From: Rapana venosa
Lineage: Eukaryota > Mollusca > Gastropoda > Neogastropoda > Muricidae
Assembly: GCA_028751875.1 (NCBI GenBank)
Contig: CM054140.1
Coordinates: forward strand, 11,284,112-11,348,111
Reading direction: 5' to 3'
DNA: 64,000 nucleotides
Part shown: positions 1 to 10,795 of the stretch, one piece after another
How the letters are laid out: every line of letters begins with the position of its first letter
Position numbering within the stretch: position 1 is the first letter of the stretch
Made by a program: the position numbers and the translations under genes
Notes under the pieces: generated by a model
What the model was told of the DNA's origin: nothing
Database searches by the model: none
Seen by the model: only the letters and a program-made list of their open reading frames with translations

Positions 1-260
1 TATGTTTCAGACCTTTATGAAAAGTCTGGAACCAATCAACATACCATGGACACACAAACTAAAGTTCTACCTTATCCTTCATGGGATATGAACAAAGCAA
101 ATTTTGACATAGAGTACATTAATATGACAGAGAGTGAAAATCAAAACATTATGATCTCTAAAATTTGATCTCATAGTCGTCATAAATATTCTCATCATTT
201 AAAAGTGTTTACTGATGGTTCACATCTAGATGATCAAGAAACAGGTTCAGCTTTTGTAAT
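1..260 (+). mobile_element. Old LINE, start of RNase H domain (left half, split by a later insertion)
   Basis: The plus strand reads through to a segment whose translation contains VFTDGSHLDDQETGSAFVI (about 204-260). This matches the first strand and catalytic Asp of a LINE-type RNase H (TDGS motif). One in-frame stop lies near 166, so the copy is dead. The reading breaks exactly where a second LINE begins at 261 and resumes at 3397. The RNase H identity is recognised from the motif; the clade (I, Jockey or CR1-like with RNase H) is not resolved. Confidence 0.7.
249..260. repeat. Target-site duplication, left (pair with 3385-3396)
   Basis: The 12-bp sequence agcttttgtaat is repeated exactly at 3385-3396. 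Removing one copy and the element between them restores a continuous RNase H reading frame (GSAFVIPSL), which shows the insertion site. Confidence 0.95.
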
Positions 261-268
261 CATCATCA

Positions 269-2300
269 TCAGACCCGTGACCTTGGCGGTCGTGGGGGAG
301 ACACGAAAGACGATGCCGTGGTAAGCCTCCTCCATCCATCTCGGTCCTCGGCTCTGCGCAGTAGTGCCGAGTCATTCATCCTGGTCCATTCTCTGATGTT
401 GTCCATCCATGACTTGTTCTGTCTTCCCCTCTTTCTGCCACCTTCGAGTGTTCCCTGCAGTACTGTTTTTGGCAGAGTGTTGTGGCGGGTGACGTGGCCG
501 AACCATGTCAGCTTTTTCTTCTTGACGATGGTGAGAAGGGGTTCCTGTGGACATGCCAGCCGTGTTATTTGACTCTTGATAAATTCATTGGTCTTTCGTT
601 CTCTCCAGGATATGCCCAGCAGTTTTTCTATGGCATTTTGTTTCAAATGACTGGATTCGCTTTGCTGTTTCAGCAGTCAATGTCCAGGTTTCACTTCCGT
701 ACAGCAGATAGTCTGAATTAGGATTTGTAGAGCTTTAGTTTGATTGGGAAAATGATCTCTTTACTTTTCCATATGGGGTGAGTTTTGTCATGGAAGATGT
801 TGCCATGGCTATTCTGACTTTGATTTCTATCGTCGATCGCCCGTCCTTTGTGAGTGTAGCGCCAAGGTATTTAAAAGCGTTCTACCTCCTCCAGTTGTTG
901 GCCGTTCAGTAAATTTTAGCAGTGGCGTTGCTCGTGCTGTTCACAAGTACTTTACTTTTCTCCGAGCTCACCTCCATCCCATATGCTCCAGCTCTGTTCT
1001 CAAGTCTGGTCGTAAGATCTTGCAGTTCTGTGTTACTTTCGCCCATGAGGTCAATGTCATCGGCAAACCGCAAGTTGTTGAGGGGTCTGCCGCCAATGGA
1101 GATGGTAGAGTGGAAGTCATGGAGGGTCTCTCTCATAATGTTTTCCAAGAACAGATTAAATAGGACCGGAGATAACAGGCATCCTTGTCGGACCCCAACT
1201 GTGGTTTTGAAGTAGTCTCCGACCTGATTGTTCAGAAGGACTGCACTGCTTGCGGTGTTGTATAGTGCTTGAATGGTTTGCACTAGTCCTTCTTCAATGC
1301 CAAACATTCTGAGGACCTGCCACAGGCCTTCGTGTCATACTCTGTCGAAAGCCTTCTTGAAGTCGATGAAGTTGTGGAACAGGTCCCTCTGACGTTGAAG
1401 ATGTTTTTCCATCAGGATGTGGCAGTTAAAAATCTGTTCGATTGTACTCCTGCCTGCCCTGAACCCAGCTTGTTCCTCTGCAAGGTGTTCTTCTGCCTCC
1501 TTCTTGAGTCCATTCAAAATAACTTTGAGCATGATCTTGCTGGCGTGGCTGATGAGGCTGATTGTTCTATAGTTTTGGCATTGGCGTAAATTCCCCTTCT
1601 TGGGCAGGGGTAATGTGAGTGATTGTGTCCATTCTGTTGGCCACTGTTTTGTCTCCCAAATCTTCTGACAGATAGCTGTAACATGTGTGATGACTGTTTC
1701 GCCACCATGCTTGAGCAGCTCTGCTGGTATGTTGTCTGCTCCTGGGGACTTTCCTACTGGTAAGCTGCGGATGGCTTCTTCACTTCTTCTCTTCAGTATA
1801 GGTAATGGCGAGGGTGCTCTTGATGTTGCTGCTTTTTTCTTCTATTATGCTCTTGTCAGGTTGTATTGGGTAGTTGTACAGTTCTTGACAATACTCAGAC
1901 CACCTGTTCAATGCAGCTGAGCTTTCTGTGAGGAGGTTTCCGGAGCTGTCTTCAATGACTGATGATTTGGTTTTAAGTGGTTTTGTGAGTTTCTTCAGGG
2001 TGTCGATGCCTTTTTACTGTTGCCCACTTTCATGCTTTTTTCGATCTCAATCACATTGATCACTGATCCACTTCTCTCTGGCCTTTAACATTGACTTCTT
2101 CACGAGAGTGTTGGCCTCCCGGTATTCTTTAGGGTTGGAAGACCTGGTTGGTTTCAGGCTCTTCTTGTATTGCAGAGTCCAAGATGTCATTGGTAGTCCA
2201 TGGCTGGTGTTTATTCCTCTGATGACCGAGTACCTCCTCTGCTGTTTCTCGGACGCCTCATTAAAGTTGTGGTGAGGTCATTGATGTCATTGTCCAGGAG
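269..2300 (-). pseudogene. RTE reverse transcriptase, frameshifted (family 1, copy 1)
   Basis: Several overlapping minus-strand pieces together span an RT domain: HLAEEQAGFRAGRST at about 1440-1480, then FKKAFDRV, a VGVRQGCLLSPVLFN segment near 1150-1200, FADDIDLMG at about 1050, and the C-terminal WFGHVTR region at 270-640. The pieces lie in different frames with stops between them, so no intact enzyme is encoded. The order matches the better-preserved plus-strand copy at 13999-15643. Confidence 0.85.
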
Positions 2301-2362
2301 GGTTAATGCCGCAAAACGTCCGCCAAGCTTAGCTTGGAAGATCTCCTCGACATCTGGATCTT

Positions 2363-3325
2363 TCAGTTTGTCCACGTCAAATTTGATACGTGGGTTTGCA
2401 GGCTGTTTTTGTTTTTCTTCAGCTTCATTTTGAATACCAGCAGCACAAGGTCGTGGTCGCTGCCTATGTCAGCTCCAGGGTAAGTTCTTGTTCTGGCTCT
2501 GTTGATACTTGATTTGAAGCGCCGTGGTGTTAAGATAAAATCTATTTGGTTATGGATCTTGCCGTTTGGCGCATGCCAGGTTGTCCTCCTTGACTGCTTG
2601 TGGGGATAGAGGGTATTGGCAATGGTAAGTCTGTGGGTGCAGGCAAACTCCCGCAGACGTAGTCCCCTGTCGTTGGTCTCTCCAGTTCCAAACTGACCAA
2701 CTGTTCCGGCCCATTGGTTGTAAGAGTCAGGACCTACTTTGGCGTTAAAATCCCCTTGGATGATGATGATGATGTCCTTCTTGGGTATTTTCATAATGGT
2801 CTCTTCAAGATCTTCGTAAAATTCTTCTACTTCTTCATCTGCATGGTCAGATGATGGTGCATAGATTTGTATGATGGTGATGTTCTTGGGCTTGGCCGAC
2901 ACCCGGATGCTGATAATCCTGCTGGAAGCCGGTGTACAGCTGATAATGCACCCCACTACTTCCTTTCTGACAATAAATGCCACTCCATGTTGGTGGTGTT
3001 TCTCTTGGCCACTGTACCAGATCTTGTTGCCTTCTTCAGTCAATGTCTCACCAAATCCTGTCCATCTCACTTCTCCTAGTCCAATAATGTCCCATTTATA
3101 GCGGCTAAGCTCATACTCTAGTTCTTTGATTTTTCCGCACTGGTAGAGTGTACGGACGTTCCATGTACCAATGGTGATTTGTTCTCTAGGGAGCTTAAGT
3201 AATAATTTAACTCCAGTAGCTGACTTGTCACTTCCACCCTGGTGTTGATCAATGGAAAGCGCGGTCGTTGGTAACCCGGGCCTCGACCGATCCGGTATCA
3301 TATTGGCTTTGCATTTGTCTTTCAT
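2363..3325 (-). CDS. RTE endonuclease domain (transposon ORF, N-terminal part)
   Basis: This is an open frame of about 320 residues in the family 1 RTE-like element. It has the hallmarks of an apurinic-type (APE) endonuclease: IGTWNVRTL near residue 57, GEVRWTG, QGDFNAKVG, the HNQIDFI segment and GSDHDLV near the end. In the family this domain nicks target DNA to prime reverse transcription. It also resembles the CFDP2-type proteins derived from BovB-like elements. The frame leaves the reverse transcriptase frame downstream, so the full polyprotein is not intact here. Confidence 0.85.
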   Translation of the reverse strand: MKDKCKANMIPDRSRPGLPTTALSIDQHQGGSDKSATGVKLLLKLPREQITIGTWNVRTLYQCGKIKELEYELSRYKWDIIGLGEVRWTGFGETLTEEGNKIWYSGQEKHHQHGVAFIVRKEVVGCIISCTPASSRIISIRVSAKPKNITIIQIYAPSSDHADEEVEEFYEDLEETIMKIPKKDIIIIIQGDFNAKVGPDSYNQWAGTVGQFGTGETNDRGLRLREFACTHRLTIANTLYPHKQSRRTTWHAPNGKIHNQIDFILTPRRFKSSINRARTRTYPGADIGSDHDLVLLVFKMKLKKNKNSLQTHVSNLTWTN

Positions 3326-3396
3326 GTTTTTTCTGTGGGCTTAGGATATTCCTTGGTGGCGCCAATCTCCTCTCCAAGTCTCCAAGCTTTTGTAAT

Positions 3397-4168
3397 ACCA
3401 TCGCTTAAAACAGAAAAAAATGTTATGTTGGTAAACATCATTCGATATTCACAGCTGAGCTAATAGCAATTTTAATGGCCCTTAATAATATTCTTGACCT
3501 TCCGATGAATATATTTCAAACTTTACTATGCATTGATTCGAAATAGGTACTCTGTGCATTACAATCTACAGGTTCTAAGAAAATGTCTAAATTTTTTACT
3601 AGAGATCAATCATGTCATACATGTTTTAGCTTTAAAGGGCATTTGTGTCACCTTCTTTTTGGTACCTTTGTATGTGGGGATCTTACCAAATGAGTGGGTT
3701 GACAGAGCTGCAAAGAGAGGTGCAAAGCATGGAGAGAACTCTGTAGAACTGCATGTTCCATTATCTTTACAAGAGGGCTATCATTTACTAGAAGAGGCAT
3801 TGTGAAGCAGGGCTGAGAAAGCTTATCAAAAGATCTATGAGCACCTTTCAGGCAGATCTTTAACACTGTCCCTGTTTTAAGGGATATTGATCATTCTGAA
3901 ACCTATACAAGTTTGGTCATGGCAAGAAAGTTTAGGCTTTATTTTTGGGATAAAACTGAATGCCTTTATCACCAAGTATAGCAAAAATATAAAATGTTTG
4001 TGTGGTGAGAAAATTACTACCATTCATATAGTTTTTGAATGTAAGAGTCTAAGACCATTCTTACTTTCATTTATGGAAAAATCCTTGGATAAGATATTTA
4101 AAAATATTGATTTGGCGTTTCCTATAACAAAATCTTTAATGAACAGTCCTATAGGACATTTGCCATAG
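3397..4168 (+). mobile_element. Old LINE, rest of RNase H domain and C-terminal zinc-knuckle (right half)
   Basis: This continues the element cut at 260. The translation includes an AELIAILMALNNI segment with frame changes, then VPLYVGILPNEWVDRAAKRG at about 3660-3720 (the RNase H C-terminal HVGI.GNE..D pattern, here degenerate). A CLCGEKITTIHIVFECKS segment follows near 3990-4050 and resembles the CC-H-C tail seen after RNase H in many LINEs. Frameshifts make it non-functional. Confidence 0.7.
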
Positions 4169-4411
4169 TTATGCCTCATTAGCATTTCTTATGTATTTAT
4201 TTGTTGTTATCACTGCTTAGCCTTTTTCTGTATACTGCCTATGATATGTAGCAACAGACAACAATTTCACAGCACACAACCATCAGAATAAATGTCCCCT
4301 CCCCTTCCCATCCTGTAATGTCACTTTGAGTGAATAGAGGTAAAATCGAAGCAACAACAACAGATGCACGCCCACACGTACGTGCACACACAAACACACA
4401 CACTAACCTAC

Positions 4412-4735
4412 CTTCAGCCTGAGAATAACCTCTCCAACAGCTGCCTTGTTTCTGCTGATGGGGCAGAAATAATTCTGACTTACAGACTGTCACTGTAGTC
4501 TGCAGTTGTCACAAAGCCTCTCTCTGCCTGTCTGTCTGTCTGTCTATCTGCACCCTGCTGTCCACACTAGCTGTGAGAAATCACTGTCGTCTGCTCACTG
4601 AGCCAATGGCAGGGTCTCCCCTTGACCACAAGGAGGAGTAGAGCTCCTTCAGTTTTCCCCCTTCAACAACAGTTCCAACTTCCAAACACAGATTTGCTTT
4701 GCTTATTTCCATTCACTACTTGGTGATACAGACAC
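4412..4735 (-). promoter_or_regulatory. Orphan P450 5' noncoding exon and promoter block (third paralogue, off window)
   Basis: This block is closely similar to 28336-28675 and also to 54573-54975, which sit upstream of the two P450 genes. On the minus strand it ends in CTGAAG followed by the splice donor GTAGGT at 4411. It shares the CCAAT box (ccaatgg near 4600 on the plus strand) and the sequence around gactgtcactgtagtctgc near 4480-4500. No P450 coding exon follows within the 4.4 kb to the left, where LINEs lie instead. It probably belongs to a third gene beyond the left edge, or to one that was lost. Confidence 0.6.
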
Positions 4736-4978
4736 ACTCCTTCGGATGAGACTATAAACCGAGGCCCGTGTGCAAAGGCATGCAGAACATCTTGCGCACA
4801 GTTAAATCCTGTTCGGCTGTTCCAAAGAGCAGGCCATTGTGGGCCGGCGGGAACAGATGACAAAATTAAAAAACCGCATACACACCCATAAAAAAACCTC
4901 ATCTGAGCACTTTGATTTGTTGCTTTACAAGATTCAGCACTATATAAATTCCATACATTATTATTATTATTATAAAAA
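4735..4978 (+). mobile_element. tRNA-derived SINE family 1, headless copy with (ATT)n tail
   Basis: The copy starts in the SINE body (cttcggatgagactataaac), lacks the tRNA head, and ends with ctatataaattccatac followed by (ATT)n. It interrupts the promoter-proximal paralogous sequence; the corresponding site in the gene A copy near 28675 has no SINE. Confidence 0.8.
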
Positions 4979-6069
4979 CCAGAGCAACTGACAAAAACGA
5001 CAACAGTATGGGGTCTGTTCTGTTGGCCTACCTTAGAAAGGAAAGCTGGAGGTATTGATTACAATGTAGTGCCTGATTTAGATTGTTGGCAATTTGCATT
5101 TGAAAAGGTCAAGGAAACCTAGAGGTAAGTGGAGCATTTCTAATGCCTTTTCTTCATGTTGCAAGTTACTGTGCATGCATTTCCTTAAACATTCTGTAAA
5201 CACCATTTGGGGATACTTCATCATGAATGAAAAGTGTCAATATCATTTTTTTTCATGAGCTAAACAAATTTAGTAACTGTATGAATGTATGAATATGCTC
5301 AAGTAGGATGACACAGGTGCTGCGATTGTTGTTGCTGTTGTTATTGTTGTTGTTTTTTAGGTGTTTTTTTTTAGTGGGGGTGGCATTGCTTGTGGAAGGG
5401 GGATGAGGATATGTGTTGTTGTTTTTTTCTCTCTTTTAATTCTTTAACAGTGAGTGGCATTCGAAAGGAAATGAACTGAAGAGAGTATTGTTGAGCACAC
5501 AATATGAAATATTTTGTTTAACAAGCATGGAAAATTCCATCTGTTTGTCTAAAGTAATTCATTTGTAACCCTCATTGGGACAAAACATCCAACACTTTTC
5601 AGCTCCAGAAATGTTTTCCCTCTCAGATCACAGACATGTTTATTATTACTAAAACCCAAACACCAAAATCATATAATTAGACAGGGTCCAGCTTTTATTT
5701 TAATAGCCTACTACTTTTGTAGGGGAATCTGTTCTGGCTTTTCCTAACTGGTGTGTCTGGTCACATGGGGAAAAGTTTTTGAGTGTCTGCATGAATTTCG
5801 GAAAGCCTGTATGTTCTCAGCAGCCAAGTCAAGTCAAGTCAAAATACTCTAATCATCCCATGAGGGTCAACTACAACACTAACAGGCATATACATTGATG
5901 AAAAGGATCACAAAAACACGATGAAAAGGTATAACTGCTATTGGTTTAAACATCTCAATATAACTTCAAACCAAAGACACACACACACTAATGCGGGTGC
6001 TCAAGGCAAACAATGCACTAGAGGACATAAACTAGAAAATAAGAACATTGCATGTGTATATAAGTATGT
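4979..6069. other. Intergenic, paralogous to 28740-29590; no gene seen
   Basis: No coding potential is visible. The stretch matches 28740-29590 closely, including a (CAAGT)n run at 5824-5840 that also occurs near 29538. The paralogy ends here where an L2-like LINE is present only in this copy. Confidence 0.75.
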
Positions 6070-6843
6070 ATATAATAATATTACATAATAATAATACATG
6101 GAATTTATATAACCTGTTTCTTGCCAGAAAAACAAATCAAAATGCTTTCATTCATTGTACTTATTCACATGCAGTCAGTTACAATTAATAGGTTTTTTTT
6201 TTTACAAGTTCACACGTATACACACATGCTTGTGCACATGCACGCTCATACACGCACACACATAAAGGTTGTATACTTGGCAGGGTGATGGGATTTGGGC
6301 TGTTGAGGGCAGGGACAGAATTTAAATGGAACTTGAGGGGAGAATCTTAGGTTTGAAATAAATGTGTCTTGAGGCCAGATTTTAAAGCGTCATAAGAAGG
6401 CTTTTGGTGAAGGGAGAGAGGGAGGTCATTCAAGATCGATGGACCAGAAATAGAGAAAGAGCGACGGCCAACGGTAGACTGGTTGCATCTAGGTATTCTT
6501 AAGCACAAGGTATCTGCAGCAAAGCGGAGGGAACAAGAAGGAGTGTACAGGTGAAGACATTTACAGAGGTAGGAAGGTGTTGTGTTTTATGAAGGCATTT
6601 GTAACAGAGGGTACTGATATTATAGTTTACTCTCTGTGGCACAGGCAACCAGTGAAGATATCGCAAGAGAGGAGTAATGTGCTCAGATTTTTTCTTTCTG
6701 AGGGCTAGGTGAGCTGCCGAATTTTTTATACATTGAAGGGAGTGTATAGATGATGCTGGCAGTCCAGCCAGAGGAGAATAGCAATAGTCCAGATGTGAGA
6801 GAATGAGAGATGTGACTAGTTTGGATGTTGTACATATATACAT
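6070..6843 (-). mobile_element. L2/CR1-like LINE, 3' part (RT C-terminus, 3' UTR, ATT-type tail)
   Basis: The minus strand from about 6840 to 6500 encodes LVTSLILSHLDYCYSPLAGL, SLQCIKNSAAHL and ITPLLRYLHWLPVPQRVN. These are the typical C-terminal RT segments of L2/CR1-group LINEs. The 3' UTR runs left and ends with tatataaattccatgtatta and more ATT repeats near 6070-6115. The element is 5'-truncated. The same site in the paralogous block (about 32145-32165) is empty, so insertion came after the duplication. Confidence 0.8.
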
Positions 6844-8715
6844 TACACAATCGACCTATTGGTGCCAGAAGAAATGAAACCAGTCATTGAGGCCAAGAAA
6901 AATGCCACAGGGGCATACAAAACCAAACCCAGTGAGCAGAGCCTCCAGGTTCTTGCTACTTGCAGCAAAGTCCAGCAGTGTGCCAGGCAATGCACCAATG
7001 ACTATTGGCTTCAACTCTGCTCCCTGATTCAGATCGCAGCTGATACAGGCAGCATCAAGGCGATGTAAGACAGCATCAAGCAGGCATTAGGTCCAGTGCA
7101 AAAGAAAACTGCCCCTTCAAAATCAGCTACTGGGGAGGTGATTCAAGACAGAGAACAACAGATGGAGCGCTGGGGAGAACACTACAGTGAGCTATATGCA
7201 AGGGAAAATGTAGTCTCAGACGATGCCCTGACTGCCATCGAGTGCCTACCAGAGCTGGAAGAGCTTGACAGATAGGCAACCATAGGTGAACTCAACAAAA
7301 CCCTGGACTCTCTTGCCTCTTGCAAGGCACCTGGGAAAGATGGTAATCCCGCCAAAGTACTGAAGGGCTGCAAAAGGATATTCATCACCGAGTTGCAAGA
7401 AATCTGCTGCCTCTGTTGGAGTGACGGTGAAGTACCACAAAAATGAGATATGCTAATGCGATCACACTATAAAAAGCAAAGGTGACAGAGTGATTGCAAC
7501 AATTACCATGTATATCCCTTCTTAGCATTGTTGGGAAAGTCTGTGCATGAGTAGTACTGACGAGGCTCCAGGTACTAGCAGAGCAAGCCTACCCTGAATC
7601 ATCCTGAATCATACCAACAGATCCACCATGGACATAATCTTCTCCCTCAAACAGCTTCAGTAGAAGTGTAGGGAGCAAAGGCAACCACTCTTCATTGCCT
7701 TCATAGACCTCACAAAGACTTCTGATCTGGTCAGTAGGGATGTCCTCTTCAAGACTCTTCCCAAGATCAGATGTCCACCTAAATTTCTCAGCATCATCAG
7801 ATCCTTCCATGAAGACATGAAAGGCATCATTTTCTTGGACGGCTCAGCATCAGCTACCTTCAACATATGGAGTGGAGTGAAACAGGTTTCTGTGCTGGGT
7901 CCCACCCTGTTTCAAACCTTTGCTGTGATGCTGAAACACGCATTTGGTCCTGCAGGTGAAGGTATCTACCTCCGAACCAGGTTAAACAGAAACCTCTTCA
8001 ACCTTTCCAGACTAATAGCCAAAACTAAACTCCAGCTGAGGTGCCTCCATGATTTCCTTTTTGTAGATGACGCAGCAGTAACTGTCTACTCAGCTGAGGA
8101 TCTACAGTAGCTCATGGTTCACTTCAGCAATGCCTGCTAGGACTTTGGAATTACCATTAGCTTGCAGGAAACAAGTCATGGGACAGACAGTTGACTGTCC
8201 CCCAGCCATCAGCATCAATGACAATGAATTGGTTGTCATCCATGACTTCATGTACATGGGCTCACCTTCTCACTTGAAACAGAGCTCAACAGGCACATCA
8301 GCAAAGCAGTTGCCACCAGGAACAGACTGACAAAGAAAGCATGGAACAACAGCAAGCTGACTGAGCACACAAGAATCCAGATCTACATCGTCCTGTATAG
8401 CAGAGCCCCCGATAAGAGTGAAAGCTTAATGTGTTTTTTACATGCATTGCCTCTGACATATCTTGAACATTACCTGGCAGGACAGGGTCCCAAACAAGAC
8501 TGTCTTGGAAAGAACTGGATGCACTAGCATGTACAGGCTGCTGAAACAGAGATGTAAGTGCTGTACAGGCCATGTCCTGTGCATGGACGAGGGGTGAATG
8601 CCTAAAGAGCCCCTCCACAAAGAACTTGTGCAGGGAAAATGTCCCACAGACAGATCACAGCTGCGATTCAAAGACATGTGCAAGAGGGACTTGTTGCTTG
8701 CTATTGTTGTTGTGA
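6844..8715 (+). mobile_element. Degraded RTE-related LINE (family 3), copy 1
   Basis: Scattered plus-strand frames recall an APE-type LINE: AYKTKPSEQSLQVLATCSK (about 6918-6976), a DSIKQALGP segment, a SLLSIVGKVCA-like segment near 7520-7545, an SGVKQVSVLGPTLFQ segment near 7870-7910, and FLFVDDAAV (the RT FADD box, about 8056-8085). Multiple stops and frameshifts show it is ancient. It is repeated at 32165-34102, so it was present before the duplication of the unit. Confidence 0.75.
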
Positions 8716-9004
8716 GTCAATGATTGAAAGAAACTTTTTGGTCTAGTCATAACACTTTTGTGCAGTAGTTTGCACACTTTGTAGAAAAAGGCAGTGTGAC
8801 TGTACCTTGTATTTAGGGCAGAGCAGCCCAGAAAAGAATGAAACGTGACACCTACCTAGAATCTGGGTCGGGCTGACAGCAACAAAATCAGAACAGCTTC
8901 AGCTTGTGGGCAACACTATCTACTCTTTTTAACTGGTACATGAGGTAAGGTGGTATTTCTGAAATCACAATGACATTACTACCCACCTGCTTAGGAAGCA
9001 AAAA
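8716..9004. other. Intergenic relic shared by three paralogous spacers
   Basis: The stretch around actgtaccttgtatttaggg (8799-8820) recurs near 34180 and 56360. No gene is seen. It extends the paralogy of the three gene-upstream regions to several kilobases from the promoters. Confidence 0.65.
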
Positions 9005-9370
9005 GTTCCGGTTCGAAGTGTGGGGTGGTTTGATCCATGTTTGTCCCCAAAACCTTTCTTTGATCCACTAGTCTATGAGCTGAGATCTGGGTGCTAGTCA
9101 TTTGATTGAAGTGATTAACCACAAATCCCATGTGCAACACGCATTTAGCACTGAAAAGAACCCATGGTAACAAGAGAGTTGTCCTTGGCAAAAATCTGTG
9201 GAAAAAGCCACTCTGACAGGAAAACAATAGCACATGCATAAAGGAAAGAGGACAATAATGGGTGGCGCTGATGTTGTGGCCACATGCTTTATGGGGAGAG
9301 AGCAACACAAATTTCACCCAGAGAACACTGCCGTGATTTTAAGTGGTATACAATACAATACCCTGTCATA
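9005..9370 (+). mobile_element. SINE family 2 copy (diverged)
   Basis: The copy shares the order of blocks seen at 26540-26955: a GGTTCGA-type B-box region near 9010, agaacccatggtaacaagag, a gccactctgacaggaaaac block, ggtggcgctg, and a cacccagagaacactgc block. It is duplicated at 34385-34790. Confidence 0.75.
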
Positions 9371-9387
9371 TTTCCCCTGAGTATTAG

Positions 9388-9404
9388 GTGTGTGTGTGTG
9401 TGTG

Positions 9405-9437
<33 letters not shown>

Positions 9438-9470
9438 GTCTGTGTGTGTGTCTGTGTGTGGCTGTATTAG
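9388..9470. repeat. (TG)n microsatellite
   Basis: An imperfect TG dinucleotide run with GGTG, CTG and TCTG interruptions. Confidence 0.95.
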
Positions 9471-9640
9471 GGTGTGAGGGTGTGCTGTGCATGACCAGGA
9501 AGTATCTGAAAAAAAGGGATGTATCTGTTACGAATGTTAGTACTGTGGTGACTATGTACTTTCAAAGTGCAATTTTTTGTGTGTCAGTTCTTTTTATGTT
9601 AGGGCAACATCTATTTTACTCCCATGATAAACTTTAAGAA

Positions 9641-9760
9641 ATGACATTTTCCTGCTGGGATCGCCATAAACCGCCTGATGTGGAAGAAGTGAAAGTAGTG
9701 TTTGAGAGATTGAAAGTCAAGAGAGTTGTGGGTGTAGATGGTGTTGGTGAGTAATTGTTT
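9641..9760 (+). mobile_element. LINE RT fragment, copy 1
   Basis: The translation reads HHKPPDVEEVKVVFERLKV and then VVGVDGVGE, resembling the start of a LINE reverse transcriptase domain (E(V)..VF..LK..KA.G.DG). It is short and followed by a stop. The paralogous copy is at 35031-35145. Confidence 0.55.
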
Positions 9761-10671
9761 AAAAGTGTGTGCTGGGTAATTGTGTCATGCTTTTTAGTGG
9801 TTTGTTCTCTCTATCACTGAAGGCATGCTGTGTATCTAGACTCTTTAAAAAAGATCAGCCATTTTCCATATTCCCTAAACTAGCTACCTAGGTCTGTGAA
9901 TTGTTATAGGCGGGATGCTCACCCCAGTTGTAATGGGATGCTTTTGAAGCATTATTCTAAAATATACTCGTCTGTAACTTCTCACTCAGACCTTCTTCAA
10001 CGTGCATATAAAGCAAACAGAGGAACAAATGTTCCTAAAATTACCTTGCTGCACAATGTTTCTCAGATTACCACTAGTTCTATATCTGTGAAGCATGTCT
10101 ACACAAATGTTGTTTCAGCTTAGTGAAATAATTGTTTTAGACATATCTTTATAGAAATCCATCCCCTCTAGGAAAGACCCAAAACTTCAAAATTGCACAA
10201 AAATTGAGCTGTTTTGTAAGAGTAGCTTTTAAATAAGAAGCCATCATGTGGTGACATTTACAAGAAAGAAATTCCGACCAGATATGTGTTGGTCTTGCTT
10301 ATATTTTTCATTAAACACATTAAAACAGGACCAAAAAGTCATCAAAAACCGAGCAAACCCCAGGAACAAAAGCTAACACAACTGGGGACAACAATAGTTC
10401 AATCAGTTGTACCTAACATCTGGTGCTAAATTTGGCCCAGTGTGAAGTGTGGCATGTGTTCTATGCACGTGGTGACATATTTATCTTACTGAGCTGAAAA
10501 AAATTTCAGTGTCAGTTTTTTTTTCCTCCCAGTTTGCGGATAAACCACGGTACATGATCAGGAAAGAATATTTTCGGGTTACCTATTTAAAAATAGATTT
10601 GCCATTTCTTAGATTTAAATGAATGAATTGTTTACAGAGTACATATGCATAGCAACAGCTGCACTACCAGG
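9761..10671. other. Intergenic; one short conserved open frame of unknown meaning
   Basis: The frame 9896-10123 (75 codons, plus) is also present at 35551-35736 in the paralogous block. I do not recognise it; it is probably part of an old transposon. The remainder shows no coding sequence or RNA gene. Confidence 0.5.
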
Positions 10672-10723
10672 AGTGCACACACACACACGTGAGCAGCACA
10701 CAGGCATGCACACAGACACACAG

Positions 10724-10780
<57 letters not shown>

Positions 10781-10795
10781 TAAACACATGCACAC
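10672..10795. repeat. (CA)n microsatellite
   Basis: A long CA run with GCA interruptions. Its counterpart in the paralogous block is 39595-39722. Confidence 0.95.

Larger units (their letters stand above)
261..3384 (-). mobile_element. RTE-like non-LTR retrotransposon, family 1, copy 1 (nearly full length)
   Basis: On the minus strand this 3.1-kb element carries an APE-type endonuclease (3325 down to about 2363), then a reverse transcriptase broken by frameshifts (about 2300 to 270), and ends in a short (GAT)n tail at 261-270. The C-terminus carries the basic WFGHVTR and DNIREWTRMND motifs typical of RTE-type proteins. The repeat agcttttgtaat occurs at 249-260 and 3385-3396 as a perfect 12-bp target-site duplication. 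It is about 75 bp shorter at the 5' end than the related copy at 29597-31966. Length, tail and domain order suit the RTE clade; the exact clade is inferred. Confidence 0.9.

Noticed and set aside
9896..10123. A 75-codon frame shared with 35551-35736
   Set aside because: Sharing follows from duplication of the whole block. No motif is recognised, so it is not called a gene, only noted.
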